From: Amblyomma americanum
Taxonomy: Eukaryota > Arthropoda > Arachnida > Ixodida > Ixodidae
Length of the DNA: 64,000 bases
Reading direction: 5' to 3'
Assembly: GCF_052857255.1 (NCBI RefSeq)
Contig: NC_135497.1
Location: 350,564,799-350,628,798 of the forward strand
The notes under the pieces: generated by a model
Seen by the model: only the letters and a program-made list of their open reading frames with translations
What the model was told of the DNA's origin: nothing
The model's database searches: none
Shown here: piece by piece, positions 42,988 through 53,812 of the stretch
How the letters are laid out: each line of letters starts with the position of its first letter
Position numbering within the stretch: the stretch's first letter is position 1
Made by a program: the position numbers and the translations under genes

Positions 42988-44890
42988 GCAACGTTAATCG
43001 CACAAGCCCCACCACAGCGCCGTGCCGCATCTCTAAACCGCTGCTTCATTGCGGAAGGAGTGCTGTCAGGAAGCCCAGGGCCCTATGAATGCAAACTTTG
43101 GAATAACAAATCGTGCATGTCATGGACATTAATTGATTATTGCTATCGCAACATATCCTTAAAACGGAGCATAACTGTCCCCTCAAGTTTTTCTCCCAAT
43201 CGTGAGACGATATCAGAGTTCTATGACATAGGCCAGAAATAACGTATAACAATTAATATTATAAGGACAAGCATTTTAAGGGTGCTGTATTGTTTACATT
43301 CCGCCTGATCTATTTCCCTTTTTATTTCTGCGCAGCGTGAGCGAGGTCAGCCTCCTGGCTCTTCGGACACTGGGAACGGCACCCGGATGAGCGTGGTGTG
43401 TGGAAGCGTTGCTTAGGATTCTTCGTGAATAGTTTTGTTATAATCTTAAGAAAAATACGTGTTTACAATTGTTACCAGACTGGTTAAAAATTAATTCAGA
43501 CGCTATTTATTAAATCTTATTGGACTTCAACCGCCGATGAACTGAAACTAGTTTCATTTTTTGATTCCTCTTCGAATTTTTTCGTACATCATACACATTT
43601 TCTTTTGCGCGTGCACCAGGCGGCTGTGGGGCACCATCTGTTCAGAATCGCATTGCACTTTGTCATACAAAAGTTTCTCTGCTTTATTGCACGAGTCGCT
43701 CATACCCGCGTAGCAATTCTGCACAGAGTTCGTGTACTCTATTGTACTGCGTAGTTTTCTGAATGGCATGTGAAAGGCCAAGTATTGTTGGTTTCCTCTC
43801 CTCCATTTCCTCGCCTGAAAATATGCAGGTAGCAAAAGAGACGTCGCTTCGCCGAGTCTGCGGGGGGATGTTCTATATGTGCGCCTTCTCTCTGTGTGCG
43901 GTATAATGGAAGATTATCATACAGTTAGTCGTTTCTTTCGAAGCCATTGCTCAGATTTTTTGTAGGCCGGAGCCGATGGTCGTGCAAGAGCTATGCTCTT
44001 AAAGTAGAGTGACGTCTGAGAGTTCAGTGCGTTGCGTTGTGAATCGTTTTTAGGCTATAGGGTAACGCTAATATCTTTTACGCCTGTGCAGTAAGGTAAC
44101 ATAGCTGGTAGTACGTCCTCTTTCTGCGAAGCATGAGCGGTTACAAAAGCTAGCCTGCACTGTAAAATCTACAAATTTTCGCTTCGAAATTCAAAATTTA
44201 CTAATCGGATTCTTTTTTTCGAAGTTGCGATTTCGGAATTTTGCGCATTGCTGCAAGCAAGCCCGTTGTATACGCAAACAGCACAACAGATGTATTCCAC
44301 GAAGAGCATTGGTTCTGCTTAATACTGGCCACAGAATTCACCTTGCGCACCGCCTGTGGGGCTCAACTTAAAACCTCCTAGCTGCAGCTGCTGGAACCGA
44401 GGTTGGGCCACTCGCCGCTGTTTCGCTGTTTCGCGCTGTCTCTGCAAGCAGGGCGAGGCACGTGTGCGTGATTTTCGGTTTGTGCGCGGCCCTTGCAGGT
44501 ACTTTTTCGGTGAAAGCATGCTTAACAGAAACAACCGACAAGGAGTGGACAATTATAGGTGTGTGAATAGTACTTTTTCGAGACCGAATCGATGACATAT
44601 AAAAAAGTTGTATTAGCGTTCGCTATAAGTACAGATGTTCAAAGAAACGAAACTGTGCGCAAGAGCGAAAGGCTATAGGCGATGCGGCCATACAGTGCTC
44701 TTGAGATATATGAAGTAGAGTTAAAATGGTAAATAAACTCAACACTGATTTGCACTACGGGAGCTTAACACGGATTCAGCAAATTCATGTATTACCATCA
44801 TAATATACGCGTAAGAAAATTCGATACTGCAGCTAATCACGACTGCGAATAAACAAGCATCACACCTCACTAGAGAGGAGCGACACCTAG
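42988..44890. other. 1.9 kb with no gene seen
   Basis: AT-rich with scattered short open frames on both strands. No splice-bounded coding stretch or known repeat was recognised. Confidence 0.45.
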
Positions 44891-44894
44891 GTAT

Positions 44895-45123
44895 TGTAAC
44901 ATTCGCGGTGCTGGTCGCACTCTCCGTCGTAATCTACAGATAAGATTGCCCGCTTGCCACGATATATTCATTTCTTTTGCCACTTCCTGATTGGCTGCTT
45001 AGCGCACAAAAAGCGCGCTGCCGAACGAATAAATGTCATTGTCTTCCTGGTGCTGCGTGGGTCGTCTGTTCCTTGGGCCGGTCGTCCTGCCGCCCTCGGC
45101 GTCTAGCCGTCGAATACGTAACA
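44895..45123 (+). repeat. short solo LTR, 229 bp, with GTAT target duplication
   Basis: It begins TGTAACATTCG and ends TACGTAACA (TG...CA, with near-inverted TGTAAC/GTAACA tips). GTAT stands immediately before (44891-44894) and after (45124-45127). AATAAA lies near 45027 in the plus sense. No internal region is present. The short length would fit a BEL/Pao or small gypsy LTR. Confidence 0.6.
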
Positions 45124-45127
45124 GTAT

Positions 45128-46505
45128 CAGCCATGGCCTTCAAGATCGGCTGCCAAGGCAAAGTGTGCTCGACACTCCTGAGCCATTTCGCGTCATCCGA
45201 TGTTGAAAGCCAAGTACGAGCGTTATGAATACAGCTACTGGAATGGACGCCTCGCACCGTTGAACCATCCGTTCCGCTCCGACCGAATGCGGCGGCCTGC
45301 CTTTTGGCGTCGATGTGAGCCCTGCTTTTGAAATAGCAGCTGAAGAAAGCTATCCTTGGGTAAGAGTAAGGGCTGTTTGGTGATGCACGACTAATACACA
45401 GACAACCTCCAGTCATTTTATTATGCAAAGCACACCCTAATATCTGCGTCGTCAAAGCAGACATCCTCGGCCAGCTTTCCAGCAGCAGCCATTCAACCCA
45501 GCCCGAAAGCATATTAAACCCTGCTGCTCCAACCACCACAACCTCTGTGATAATCTTGAGCAACGTGTCTAAGTGCACATTTTAACGTGATTGCGTTATA
45601 CGTCCCGTTCAACGAAAAAGTCTCCGACATTTCTTCGGCGTCCGGCGTTGATGCTTAGTCGAGAAACTCCGGGTTGCTCAAGAAGGTGCGGCATCACAAG
45701 TGGAGCAGTGGAATTAAAACGTAATTAAAACATTAAATAAATTGCGCTTACAAGCTCAAAACATGACTGAAACGTCATTACGACATGTAAGTATATAAAG
45801 TAAATGAACTGCGCTGAAAGAAAAACTTGGATAATTAGAGGAGAATCGACACTATCCCCAGACCGCGCAGGCACGTTTGAATGGTATCGTTATATCTTAG
45901 TTTTATATAAATGTCGCCCGGTCATTCACATAATGCGGGAGCTTACGACTGTGTGCTCAATGAGTATGCCTGCAATTAAGAGGCACTAAATAAATGAGTT
46001 GTGATTAAGCGCGTAGCGCAGTACACGTTGGTAGAGGAGTGCGTACGGGAACGAATTTATGCTGGTGTCACGTAACATTGGTATATGAGGTGATCTGCTA
46101 GCAATAGCAGAGCATGTGAGCAGGTAAGATGCTAACGAGATCAAATGGTGTCGCTGACGGGACCCATTAACGCTGTCATGACATACCTTCAAAGGCGTAG
46201 CATAAGTGTCCCCAAAAATTTCCCTAGCTGTTTTATTCGCTTTCCCTCCGCCGTCTGGATGACGTTGGAAGAAACAGAACTAGTGAGGAGTAGATAAATA
46301 AAAGAGCAAACGTAGGCAGAGAGCACGCAAGTTGCGAATGGAGTAAAGGCGGATTAACCTCTCTCGGGTATATTCTTAAGGTTCTTGGTACCAGAGATCT
46401 AAAGTGGACGTCCAAGGGGCTGGTTCAGATTATAGATCAGGAGCTGTTAGTAACCCTCTCAAAAAATCTCATATGAATTTATATGTGTCTAGTTTTTGGC
46501 CATTC
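45128..46505. other. 1.4 kb with no gene supported
   Basis: A minus-strand open frame (45578-45036) overlaps the solo LTR and has no recognised motif. The remainder is AT-rich. Confidence 0.4.
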
Positions 46506-46509
46506 GAGA

Positions 46510-46800
46510 TGTACTGTGTACAATATGTGTCTCGTATAAGCCAATATGTGTCTCTTATGGGGTGATAGGTGTCCTTCATATCCCTCTATGGGCTGATATG
46601 TGTCCTTCGTATTCCTCGTATGGGCAATATGTGTCCCTCGTATCCTTCGTATGGGCTGATACGAGTCTCTGGTATCAGTTGTTTGAACCGAAATATCGCT
46701 CATTTATCACTCAAATGGGCCGATATGTGTCTTTAGTATCACTGATTTCAGCCAATTTGCAGCTCTCGTATCACTCATTTGGGTGAACTGCATCTCTCAG
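46510..46800. repeat. minisatellite, about 31 bp unit
   Basis: Head-to-tail units near gatatgtgtccttcgtatcc + ctcgtatgggct, clearest between 46545 and 46670 (31-32 bp spacing). They decay to the right into 'cgatatgtgtctttagtatcac'-like units. The repetition generates artificial open frames on both strands. Confidence 0.65.
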
Positions 46801-47139
46801 TAAGCTCTGTGTGCCTTTTATATGGCTCATATGAAATCAAATTTTCATCTTGTTTTTCACACGGTGCACTGCAGCTCATAATTAAAGAGCACATTTGATC
46901 AAAATATGTCCCTATAACGTGGTGGGATGTAAAATACCAAGTATAGTGCCATTCCACGTTGTACCAGCTTAGCACAACATGTATGAACAAGCATATGACT
47001 TTCCAATAGGGGACACAACCTGAGCCAGAGGGCGCTGCGGACGCCAGTGAACAGCGCCCTCTCCGAGCGACTCCTCGTAATTGATCTGGCAGGACGAAGA
47101 TCTTCGCCACTGACTTGTGTACGTCTGCCTCGACAGCAC

Positions 47140-47350
47140 GTACAAGAAAGCCGTTTTGCACGCGCGCTCGTCCTTTCTCACTCGCGCTGCTCGCGCTTGG
47201 TGGCTTGGGGAGAGAAATTTTATTCGCGCGCGCACCCGCTCTCACGTTTGCAGGCGGGAAATCTCTTTCGCATGCGCGCGCTCCTGTTTTGTTCTCCCGC
47301 GCTTGGACACCCTAGAGAAAGTAGCCTGTTTTGCGCGCGCGCTTGATAAT
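47140..47350. repeat. cluster of alternating GCGCGC tracts
   Basis: Four blocks of alternating purine-pyrimidine GC (gcacgcgcgctcg at about 47158, tcgcgcgcgcacc, gcatgcgcgcgctcc, tgcgcgcgcgcttg at about 47332), 40-70 bases apart. They sit in similar contexts (ttttg or tttcgc before, ctc or ctt after), as in a diverged tandem repeat. Lying about 110-300 bases before an exon, the patch could be promoter-proximal. Confidence 0.45.
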
Positions 47351-47460
47351 CGTCTTTCGCTCACGCTTGAAAGCCGTAGTGCGTGAAGTGGGTGTGCAGC
47401 GATGTACACGTTTAGATGTGGTTTAAAGATGATAGCCGACAGTGATGCTTTTTTTCGCAG

Positions 47461-47598
47461 TGCGAACATAAAAAGGGACACCTGTTGGTGGCTCATGTGC
47501 ACTGCGTTGAGCAGATTGTAGAAGAGAACGCTGTCGTCGTCAAGGCGAAATGTGTTTCACAGGTGAATGACAGCATGGTTTACGACGTGGAATTTGAG
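47461..47598 (+). CDS. internal exon (46 codons) of a SWIM-type zinc finger-like protein
   Basis: Acceptor tttttttcgcag ends at 47460 and donor GAG|gtaact at 47599; the 138 bases in between are exactly 46 codons without a stop. It reads CEHKKGHLLVAHVHCVEQIV, then VVVKAKCVSQ and SMVYDVEFE. The pattern 'GHV.......I.AKV.PSQ......YDVW' precedes SWIM zinc fingers in a family of arthropod, largely repeat-derived, proteins; this is a resemblance from memory. The SWIM Cys/His exon was not found downstream in the next 2 kb. It is either a lone exon of a long gene or a relic. Confidence 0.45.
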
Positions 47599-48194
47599 GT
47601 AACTATTTAACCTTTTTGCATGATCAATTTAGCAAGCGCTCAGCTTTGTAGGGTAACCGCAACCATTCGGTGCGCTTAGTGTATGTTTGTCGCGGTTGTT
47701 GAATGTGAATTAACAACGGAAATAAATGCGTTTGTTTGGATCATTAATGCCGAGCTTCGATATATATATATCTTCATAGAATGTGCATTCACATGCAAGC
47801 AAACAAACGTTTGCACTGCAAGCGACTTAATTTTCGCTAACGTGGCAGTTTCGGCTTCTGTGTCCTTGCCCCTTCGTGCGCTGGAGGCTTCCGTCATGGT
47901 AATTTTCCCTTTTTTTTAATCCATTCCGCGAAAAATTTGAGCGATTTCGCCTCCGCAAACTGTTGCTTCAGTTTATTTCAGTCATGTAGCACGCTATTGC
48001 GAAAGCATTACCAACCCAGGTTCAGAGAGATGAATCAGCAACGAAATCCGGCGTCGACGTTGAGCGGAAAAAGTGGTCATAAAAAATAGGTGTGACGTCA
48101 TCAGACTAGGGGAAACTAGTGAATGGCTACGCCCTGTAGACGGTGATAGTGACGTCATGTTGATTTCCTCCTCGCCCCGAAAACGGTGTAGACA

Positions 48195-48430
48195 TAGACA
48201 CCCAATGGCCTTCATGGTGAAGGCCTTTAGGTCAAATTGCTTAAGGGTGAAGGCCTTGAGGTGAAATGCGTTTGCCCATAAGGTCTTCACAGCAAATGTT
48301 TTGGGCCTTTAGGTGTAGACATTCAGGGTAAATGCCATTGACCTAAAGGCTCCAACCTGAGGGCCTATACTGTAAAGATCTTCAACATAAAGACCATTAG
48401 CATAAAGGTATTCACTCTAGAGGCTTTTTG
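48195..48430. repeat. imperfect minisatellite, AAGGCCTTTAGGT-type
   Basis: Repeated variants of 'gaaggcctttaggtcaaattg', 'gaaggccttgaggtgaaatg' and 'aaggtcttcacagcaaatg', with spacing of about 20-32 bases and frequent partial inversions (gaccttat/ataaaggt). Strongly diverged. Confidence 0.45.
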
Positions 48431-49278
48431 TGCAATCAGCAATCATCCGCCTTTAGCCACCGGCAGCATGTGGTTGTTTTTTCTTGTGCTTTTATTAATA
48501 TGCCATCGCTGAAAACTGTAAATTGTTTTAAAAGAATGACATCTCTTATGCTCCTTGGTCTAGGTGACTGTAGGCTTTCGTCATGTCATAACGAGCACCT
48601 CTTTCCATTCTCTTGTCTGCTAAAACTGATACGGCCATTACTGAAGACCGGCCACAAATCTCTTATTGCAGCCAGGTTTCTAACTGTGATCATTGAAGTG
48701 CTAATTATCACAAATCATTTAACCGGCTAACTAGCTGCCTTTATTCACCTATTCTGTTATAGTTGCTGAAGCTGGTACAATTATTACGCCCCAAAACTGT
48801 ATTCATACCTCAAAAAGACTATTTTTGAAAATTAGCCTTCACTAAAACGGCCAGCATAAATATGTTTGTGATGGGAGCATCATGCAGTTTTAGCACAGCA
48901 CAGACATGGAATATTTTATTTCGAACTTGACTGCACTGAAAGAAATGCAGCTGCTGCCATGAGTGACAAGGGTCAAGTACATGCATGGCTTATTGTTTTT
49001 GTCTAGCGTATTCTGGTCTGGCTTGTCACTAAAACCCACATGCTGCTAAAACAAAGGCGCAATGTTGTATGGGTACATTAAAACTCAGGATGAATTTTGA
49101 GTTCTGTGCTTATGCATGAACCCACTTCGTAATTTGTCTGAAAGCCCATGCAGGTTCCAAGTGGGCTACTCGTATATGGAAGTCAGAGCATTTCAACAAG
49201 ATTCATGCACAGTTTAATTTGCTGAATGACAGCACAATCTCTAAAAGGTAGCCATCGAGCGAGGTGAGACTAAGTGTC
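48431..49278. other. 850 bp with no gene seen
   Basis: AT-rich interval between the minisatellite and the 3' end of the transposase pseudogene. No exon or repeat family was recognised. Confidence 0.45.
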
Positions 49279-50174
49279 TCATTCCTTTACAATAGGCGGC
49301 TGCATGTTTACAAGGGCAGAGCAAACAGAAAGAACTTTGCTCATGCGGTGGACCAAGCTTAAAGGTAGCCTGTTGAATGAGATCTTGTAAATTTTTAACC
49401 TCTGAATGACGCGCTCAACGTTAATGCGTACAGCCGAAATTTTGTATTGTCCATGGCCTCTTCAGACATCTGACCCCCAGCAGAATTAAATGGGGCATGA
49501 GTAGAATTCTACCTTTTCCTTCTACGTTTGTCCTAATGATAGGAAACCCTAAGCGCTCAGGACGAGATCGCCAGGTTTGATAAGCTCTAGGAATCCAGAG
49601 TCTTGAGTGATGAAGGAGTCAGTATGCCGCCCACCATACACCTTAGACACAAAGGCTATCATCCCATTGGGGATCATGCCTACAAGAGACTTTACGGTGT
49701 AGCCTGCTTTGTAGTTGGAGTATAAAACATGCTGGCAATCTGGTTTTGACGGCATCTCTGTACGGATTTCACTGCAGTCTATAATGAAACTACTGTTAGG
49801 GTAGTTTACTTTAAATGTACTGGCATGGACAGCTTGATGACTTCTCTTGGTGGCACGTAGACCCATTCCTGTAGTACCACACTCAACATCTCGAGCATTT
49901 TCTTGAAGATATTTGATGCAGTTGTCGCACTCACTCCAAATATAACTGCCAAGGCGCGGTATGTTATCCCAAGGCGAAGTTTAGCTAGGAACAAACATAC
50001 CTTATCCTCACATGTGACATCTGTGCTCTTGTACCTAGATATAGGTAGCAGGTTCAACAACAGGCTGAATACTGGGAGTGTCACACCACACACGTCTTGT
50101 AGTGCTTCATTTCCTCGCAGTGAGTTAAAGCCTTGAAAACCACCCCTTCTTCGCCAACTTCCATCCCCAGTGAC
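49279..50174 (-). pseudogene. exon 5: HTH_Tnp_4 and DDE_Tnp_4
   Basis: The HTH part reads EDKVCLFLAKLRLGITYRAL then FGVSATTASNIFKKMLEML (50025-49905). A one-base shift occurs at about 49805. The DDE domain begins NSSFIIDCSEIRTEMPSKPD (first Asp) and continues YSNYKAGYTVKSLVGMIPNG and YGGRHTDSFIT. At the second Asp (expected LVLADRGF) the sequence reads LVLSA-stop-GF, so the residue is gone. After two more shifts the Glu motif is intact (VRINVERVIQRLK, about 49420), ending NMQPPIVKE at TGA 49281-49279. Confidence 0.75.
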
Positions 50175-50357
50175 CTATAGAGAAGTAGAGTGAACATAAA
50201 CATTACATGCTGATAAAACAGCAGCAACTTTAAGAAGACGATAATTTTTTTCGTGGAAGTTCAACCATTAAGCAGACAAAAATGCCTGTTCCTATATAAA
50301 TAACAACCAAATATTTACAAAGAAAACAGAGAATGAAAAGTTGAATGAAGGTTCAAC

Positions 50358-50465
50358 CTGGTCTGTCTGCTCGGTCTGAGTAACTTGAGCAGATGCTTCA
50401 TCCCAATTCGTCATTGAGAGAAAGATAGTAAGCCTTCCAGTGGCTGAAGACTCTGTTTGGCATGC
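50358..50465 (-). pseudogene. exon 4: linker, 36 codons
   Basis: Acceptor tttttgctatttcag; reads ACQTESSATGRLTIFLSMTN then WDEASAQVTQTEQTDQ, donor CAG|gttgaa (weak). Phase 0 on both sides, continuous with exon 3 (KADV+ACQTE). Confidence 0.55.
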
Positions 50466-50621
50466 CTGAAATAGCAAAAAAAATTGTTTGCAAAGCATAT
50501 GGTTTTGGTATGCTCCAAAGTGTTGTGAGAAAAAGACCAGATAGAGTGTAATCATAATGACAACTTACTGGAGTATAAAAACATTTACATCGCAACATCT
50601 ACAATATTACTGGGTGCTTAC

Positions 50622-50881
50622 AACATCAGCCTTTGTTACTAGTGAGAGGCCTCCTGCAGTAGGAGACTGCAGCTCATCCGTGTCACTTGTTAGCATCCCA
50701 TCATCTTCAAATTTGTCACTGCAGTCCATTTGCTGTTCATGTTTCTCTTCGGTCTCGTCTGCACTGACTGAATATTCAAGTGTAGGTGCTGTTGCCACTG
50801 ACTGTGGTGGTTTGTGGCAAACGTCTCTTTTTTATACTGTGTAGCCTATATGAAGCTGCCTGAATCAAGCGCCGCTGACAC
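50622..50881 (-). pseudogene. exon 3: basic and acidic linker, one frameshift
   Basis: It starts RCQRRLIQAASYRLHSIKKR and the frame changes near 50805. It then reads APTLEYSVSADETEEKHEQQ and KFEDDGMLTSDTDELQSP, ending KADV|gtaagc. The KKRR cluster could be a nuclear localisation signal. Confidence 0.6.
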
Positions 50882-51081
50882 CTGTATTGAAAAATAAAAC
50901 AAAAATAAAATATAACAGCTCTATTGGGGAAGTAGCAGGCACATATCTGCCATACACTGGTGTCTTGTTGCAATGCATTACCACTTCTGTCAATGCGCGT
51001 ACACGATACCCTTACACATTTACACACACATTTACCAAAAGTGACTGCAAATTTTATTCTTGGTGTGATTGGCAATATTAC

Positions 51082-51243
51082 CTTTGCGTCCTTTCTCGGT
51101 CGGGTGCTTTCTTCTTGTACACAGGTGGATAAATATTTGGAATGTAAGAGGGATGGTCCCTCATATTACTTATGCAGTTGCCCACAAAATGAGTGCTGCA
51201 AACTCGTGCCGCGTCTGCAGGCATCCATGGAGTTCCGTCAGGG
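51082..51243 (-). pseudogene. exon 2: C-terminal half of THAP domain
   Basis: The first base completes the AAC (Asn) codon from exon 1. It then reads PDGTPWMPADAARVCSTHFV with the third and fourth zinc ligands (CSTH) and DHPSYIPNIYPP, the AVPTIF-like box that closes THAP domains. 162 bases, donor AG|gtaata. The matched split codon is strong evidence for the exon pair. Confidence 0.75.
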
Positions 51244-51984
51244 CTGCACCAGGAACAAACAAAAATGCTGTTAAAGTTAAGCACACGACATTCAAAATCA
51301 AGTAGAATATCCATTCGAAGCATGCAGTTCACCCACAAATGGATTGAAATTGCACCTCTTGGTGCTATTGGCGAATAATGTTATTTTATGTTATGAGAAA
51401 TACATACATATATCTGAAACATTGCTTCAGAAAACATGTAAGGGGTGAACTCTATTTTAGCTCCTTTACTTAGGCTCCCTAGTAGTAGCACAACTAAACC
51501 CTTCAAAGGCGAAATATTGATAACAAATATTAAATTTAAATATTACTGCTGCTATGATCGTTTAATATTATTACTAGATACAATGACGAAATGCTGCTGT
51601 CAGGAAACGAGCCCGCAAGTGGGACGGTTCGTGCGCGTATTCCGGGACAGGTCCTAGGACAACATTTGTAGGCTACTAATCGCGCCATCCGGTCGATGTG
51701 TCCCCGCGGAAGGCATGAATTTGCTCACGACTCATTTCGTGCTCCGCCTTACTGCCTCTGTCATTAAGACACTAGCGGAAACCAAGAGGCAGCGACCGAC
51801 ACCCGCGGAGACGAAAACAGCAGCCAGCGGCTACGGTGAGGGAGGGGCGGCGGGCACACCGAACGCCAAGAAACCGAGGTTTTAAGCGAGGAAGACGACG
51901 AAGGGAGTGATGGAGAACAGCCGCAGCCAGCGGGCGAGACCGTCGGACAGAACAAAGCAGAAAACCAAACCTACTCCACCACCT

Positions 51985-52316
51985 GAGAGCACAGTGCCTA
52001 GCCATCGCTCGAGATGGTCTCCACCAACGCGTCCCCACGCCTGGCAGCACGGCGGGAACGACCAGCCGAAGGCGCGGGCAGAGCAGTCTCAAGGTAGCCC
52101 CCAGGGTTACCGCGGTACCACCAGGTTTTCATCGCGCCCGTGCCACACCACACTGGCACAGCCAGATCAATGTCGAGCCCAAAATCAGCAATCCCGCAAG
52201 CCGCATCGAGCCAGATGGCCTAAATAAACATATCTAAAATAAACACTCACACTGCTTCAATCGCCTCATGCTCAGCGTGGACCCAAGTCAATTTTAAGCA
52301 ACCGTGCTTTATCACA
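51985..52316 (+). repeat. LTR fragment related to the solo LTR at 25.6 kb, in THAP intron 1
   Basis: It shares 'ccacgcctggcagc', 'gcccgtgccacaccac', 'gcatcgagccagatg', 'cctcatgc.cagcgtggaccc' and the terminal 'catcaca/tatcaca' with 25960-26254. Two AATAAA signals lie near 52224 and 52241. Related-looking GC-rich sequence extends left to about 51770, but the TG start and a target duplication were not found. It lies inside the intron that splits the THAP domain, antisense to the pseudogene. Confidence 0.6.
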
Positions 52317-52626
52317 CAATCACACGCACTGAACAGCTGAAGCGGCAACCCCTCGTGTCTCATACACGTCAGCATAATGCACTTCTTACTGCCAAAAACC
52401 GGTCAAATAACAACTTCGTTCATTACCTTACAAGCGGCTGGCTTTGTCGGAAAAAAAATAGCGGATTCATCTACGAGAGGTTGGTTACTAAATATTGCTG
52501 ACTGAATTACAATGTATACACATGACTGCCGGCTTACACTCGTCGGAACCCTCGGCAGAATCGTCACACGTTAAAAAGCAGGACATCTGAACATCTGACA
52601 AGTTTACACAGTGAAATAAATCTCAC

Positions 52627-52768
52627 TTGAGCCTGCGGACGGCAGTAATCCAGGCTTGCCGCCTCTTTTGCTCGTACCATTTTCCCGGGAACCGGTGGAA
52701 CTTCACGGGCAATTCTCTGCCTTTGGTGTTGATGGAACTGTTGTGGCAGCCGACAACACAACAGTACA
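52627..52768 (-). pseudogene. exon 1: N-terminal half of THAP domain
   Basis: It reads CCVVGCHNSSINTKGRELPV, then KFHRFPGKWYEQKRRQAWIT, then AVRRL plus AA of a split codon. It carries the first two zinc-ligand Cys (CVVGC) and the conserved Phe-Pro and Trp of THAP. An AG at 52770-52769 is the likely acceptor, because a stop lies just upstream in frame. The donor is AA|gtgaga at 52626, and the initiator Met must lie in an earlier exon. Confidence 0.72.
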
Positions 52769-53626
52769 CTTACCCACTCTTCGACCGCCGCGAAACCATT
52801 CCAGCCATACTTCAAAATGAGCCACAACTTATCTGTACGCCAGCGAGGCACCGCCGCGAGCACGAGCAGTACACGCAGCCGCCGAAATGCTGCTTGGTGA
52901 CTGCGCTGCATCTGCGGCGGGCCCGCTCGGTAGTACCGAATCTGACCGCGAGGCGAGCAGTGGCGCTGCGACAAACTTTAGGTTGGGGCACCTATACTAT
53001 GCTGTTTCAAAGATACACCTCAGCTGAAGCACACACATACGAAAAAGAGTTTTAGAAAACCATCAGGAAATGGAGAATAACGAAGCCAAGGACGCCATCA
53101 AAAACATAATAGATAATGAGGCCACAACACATTGGTCCATAGAATAAATGACTCCGGTAGCCTCCAATAGTAAGGAAGTGACTATACAGATGCGAAAAGT
53201 TACTTTACATATATTCTAAGCTTGAGAGTTGTGTTGAATATTTTGCCTTGTTGTCTATAATGTGCTAATTACTGAAATTGAAAGATAATATTATAAAAAT
53301 AAAGCTCCAGATATTTTTTGCCAGAGGTGTAATTCATTTTTTGATATTGTCCCCCACTTAAACTGATGCCCTGGCATCATTGATGCACTATTGTTTACAT
53401 GCCCTCAGAGAAGAATGAGGCTGATGGCCCCAACTGGGCACTAAAGACCTTCAAATGTCTCTTCAGCTATGGAATAGCCAGAAGCTACAATGCACTAGGT
53501 CAGAACAATGGGTGGGTGAGGCAGAACATCCCGAAATTGCAGCTTATTCAACACGGTGGTTTTGCCGCCTAACTTGTTGTCATGCCAAGCAATGTCACGT
53601 TAAATGGTGGATTTTTAGGACACACT
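52769..53626. other. 860 bp upstream of the THAP exon, no further exon identified
   Basis: An initiating exon for the THAP gene should be here or beyond, but no ATG-bearing stretch with a donor in the right phase was convincing. Confidence 0.4.
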
Positions 53627-53812
53627 TTAAGCAAAAGTGCACGGTCCTTCAGCATCCTTAAGTTCAAGAATGCCCGCAGTAACCGTCTGCTTAATGTGAC
53701 AATCATCGCAAATAAATTCATCCACATGTTCCACGAGATCAGGTGTGAGATGCAGAAGCGGGCATTCACTGCGCTCTTCGTCTTTCACACTCAACAGAAC
53801 TGGATCGTGCAT
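53627..53812 (-). pseudogene. coding remnant, unknown Cys-containing protein
   Basis: An open minus-strand frame with sensible codon use: SVKDEERSECPLLHLTPDLV, then FICDDCHIKQTVTAG, then KDAEGPCTFA and TAA. Further protein-like sequence (HDNKLGGKTTVLNKLQFRDV, then ASGYSIAEETFEGL) follows to about 53450, broken by three stops. Cys spacing CDDCH plus an upstream Cys may be a zinc site. The family was not recognised; a decayed transposase is possible. Confidence 0.3.

Larger units (their letters stand above)
49279..52768 (-). pseudogene. five-exon THAP/HTH/DDE transposase (ISL2EU-type PIF/Harbinger), decayed
   Basis: Minus-strand exons: E1 52768-52627, E2 51243-51082, E3 50881-50622, E4 50465-50358, E5 50174-49279, each bounded by AG/GT. 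E1 plus E2 encode a THAP zinc-binding DNA-recognition domain split at an AAC codon. E3-E4 are a basic (KKRRLP) then acidic linker. E5 holds a helix-turn-helix (HTH_Tnp_4) and a DDE_Tnp_4 nuclease. This domain order is typical of ISL2EU-group transposases and some domesticated relatives. E3 has one frameshift and E5 at least three, and the second catalytic Asp is lost, so no active enzyme is possible. Terminal inverted repeats were not located. Confidence 0.75.

Noticed and set aside
45036..45578. 180-codon minus-strand open frame
   Set aside because: It overlaps the solo LTR at 44895-45123 in antisense, has no recognised motif, and its sequence looks like translated GC-rich noncoding DNA.
46510..48430. 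CRISPR-like array
   Set aside because: The repeats at 46.5-46.8 and 48.2-48.4 kb are contiguous, diverged minisatellites without spacer structure, in eukaryotic DNA.
52564..53055. Overlapping plus (142 codons) and minus (136 codons) open frames
   Set aside because: Both are shadows of the THAP exon, which reads in a third frame on the minus strand with correct zinc ligands and splice phase.
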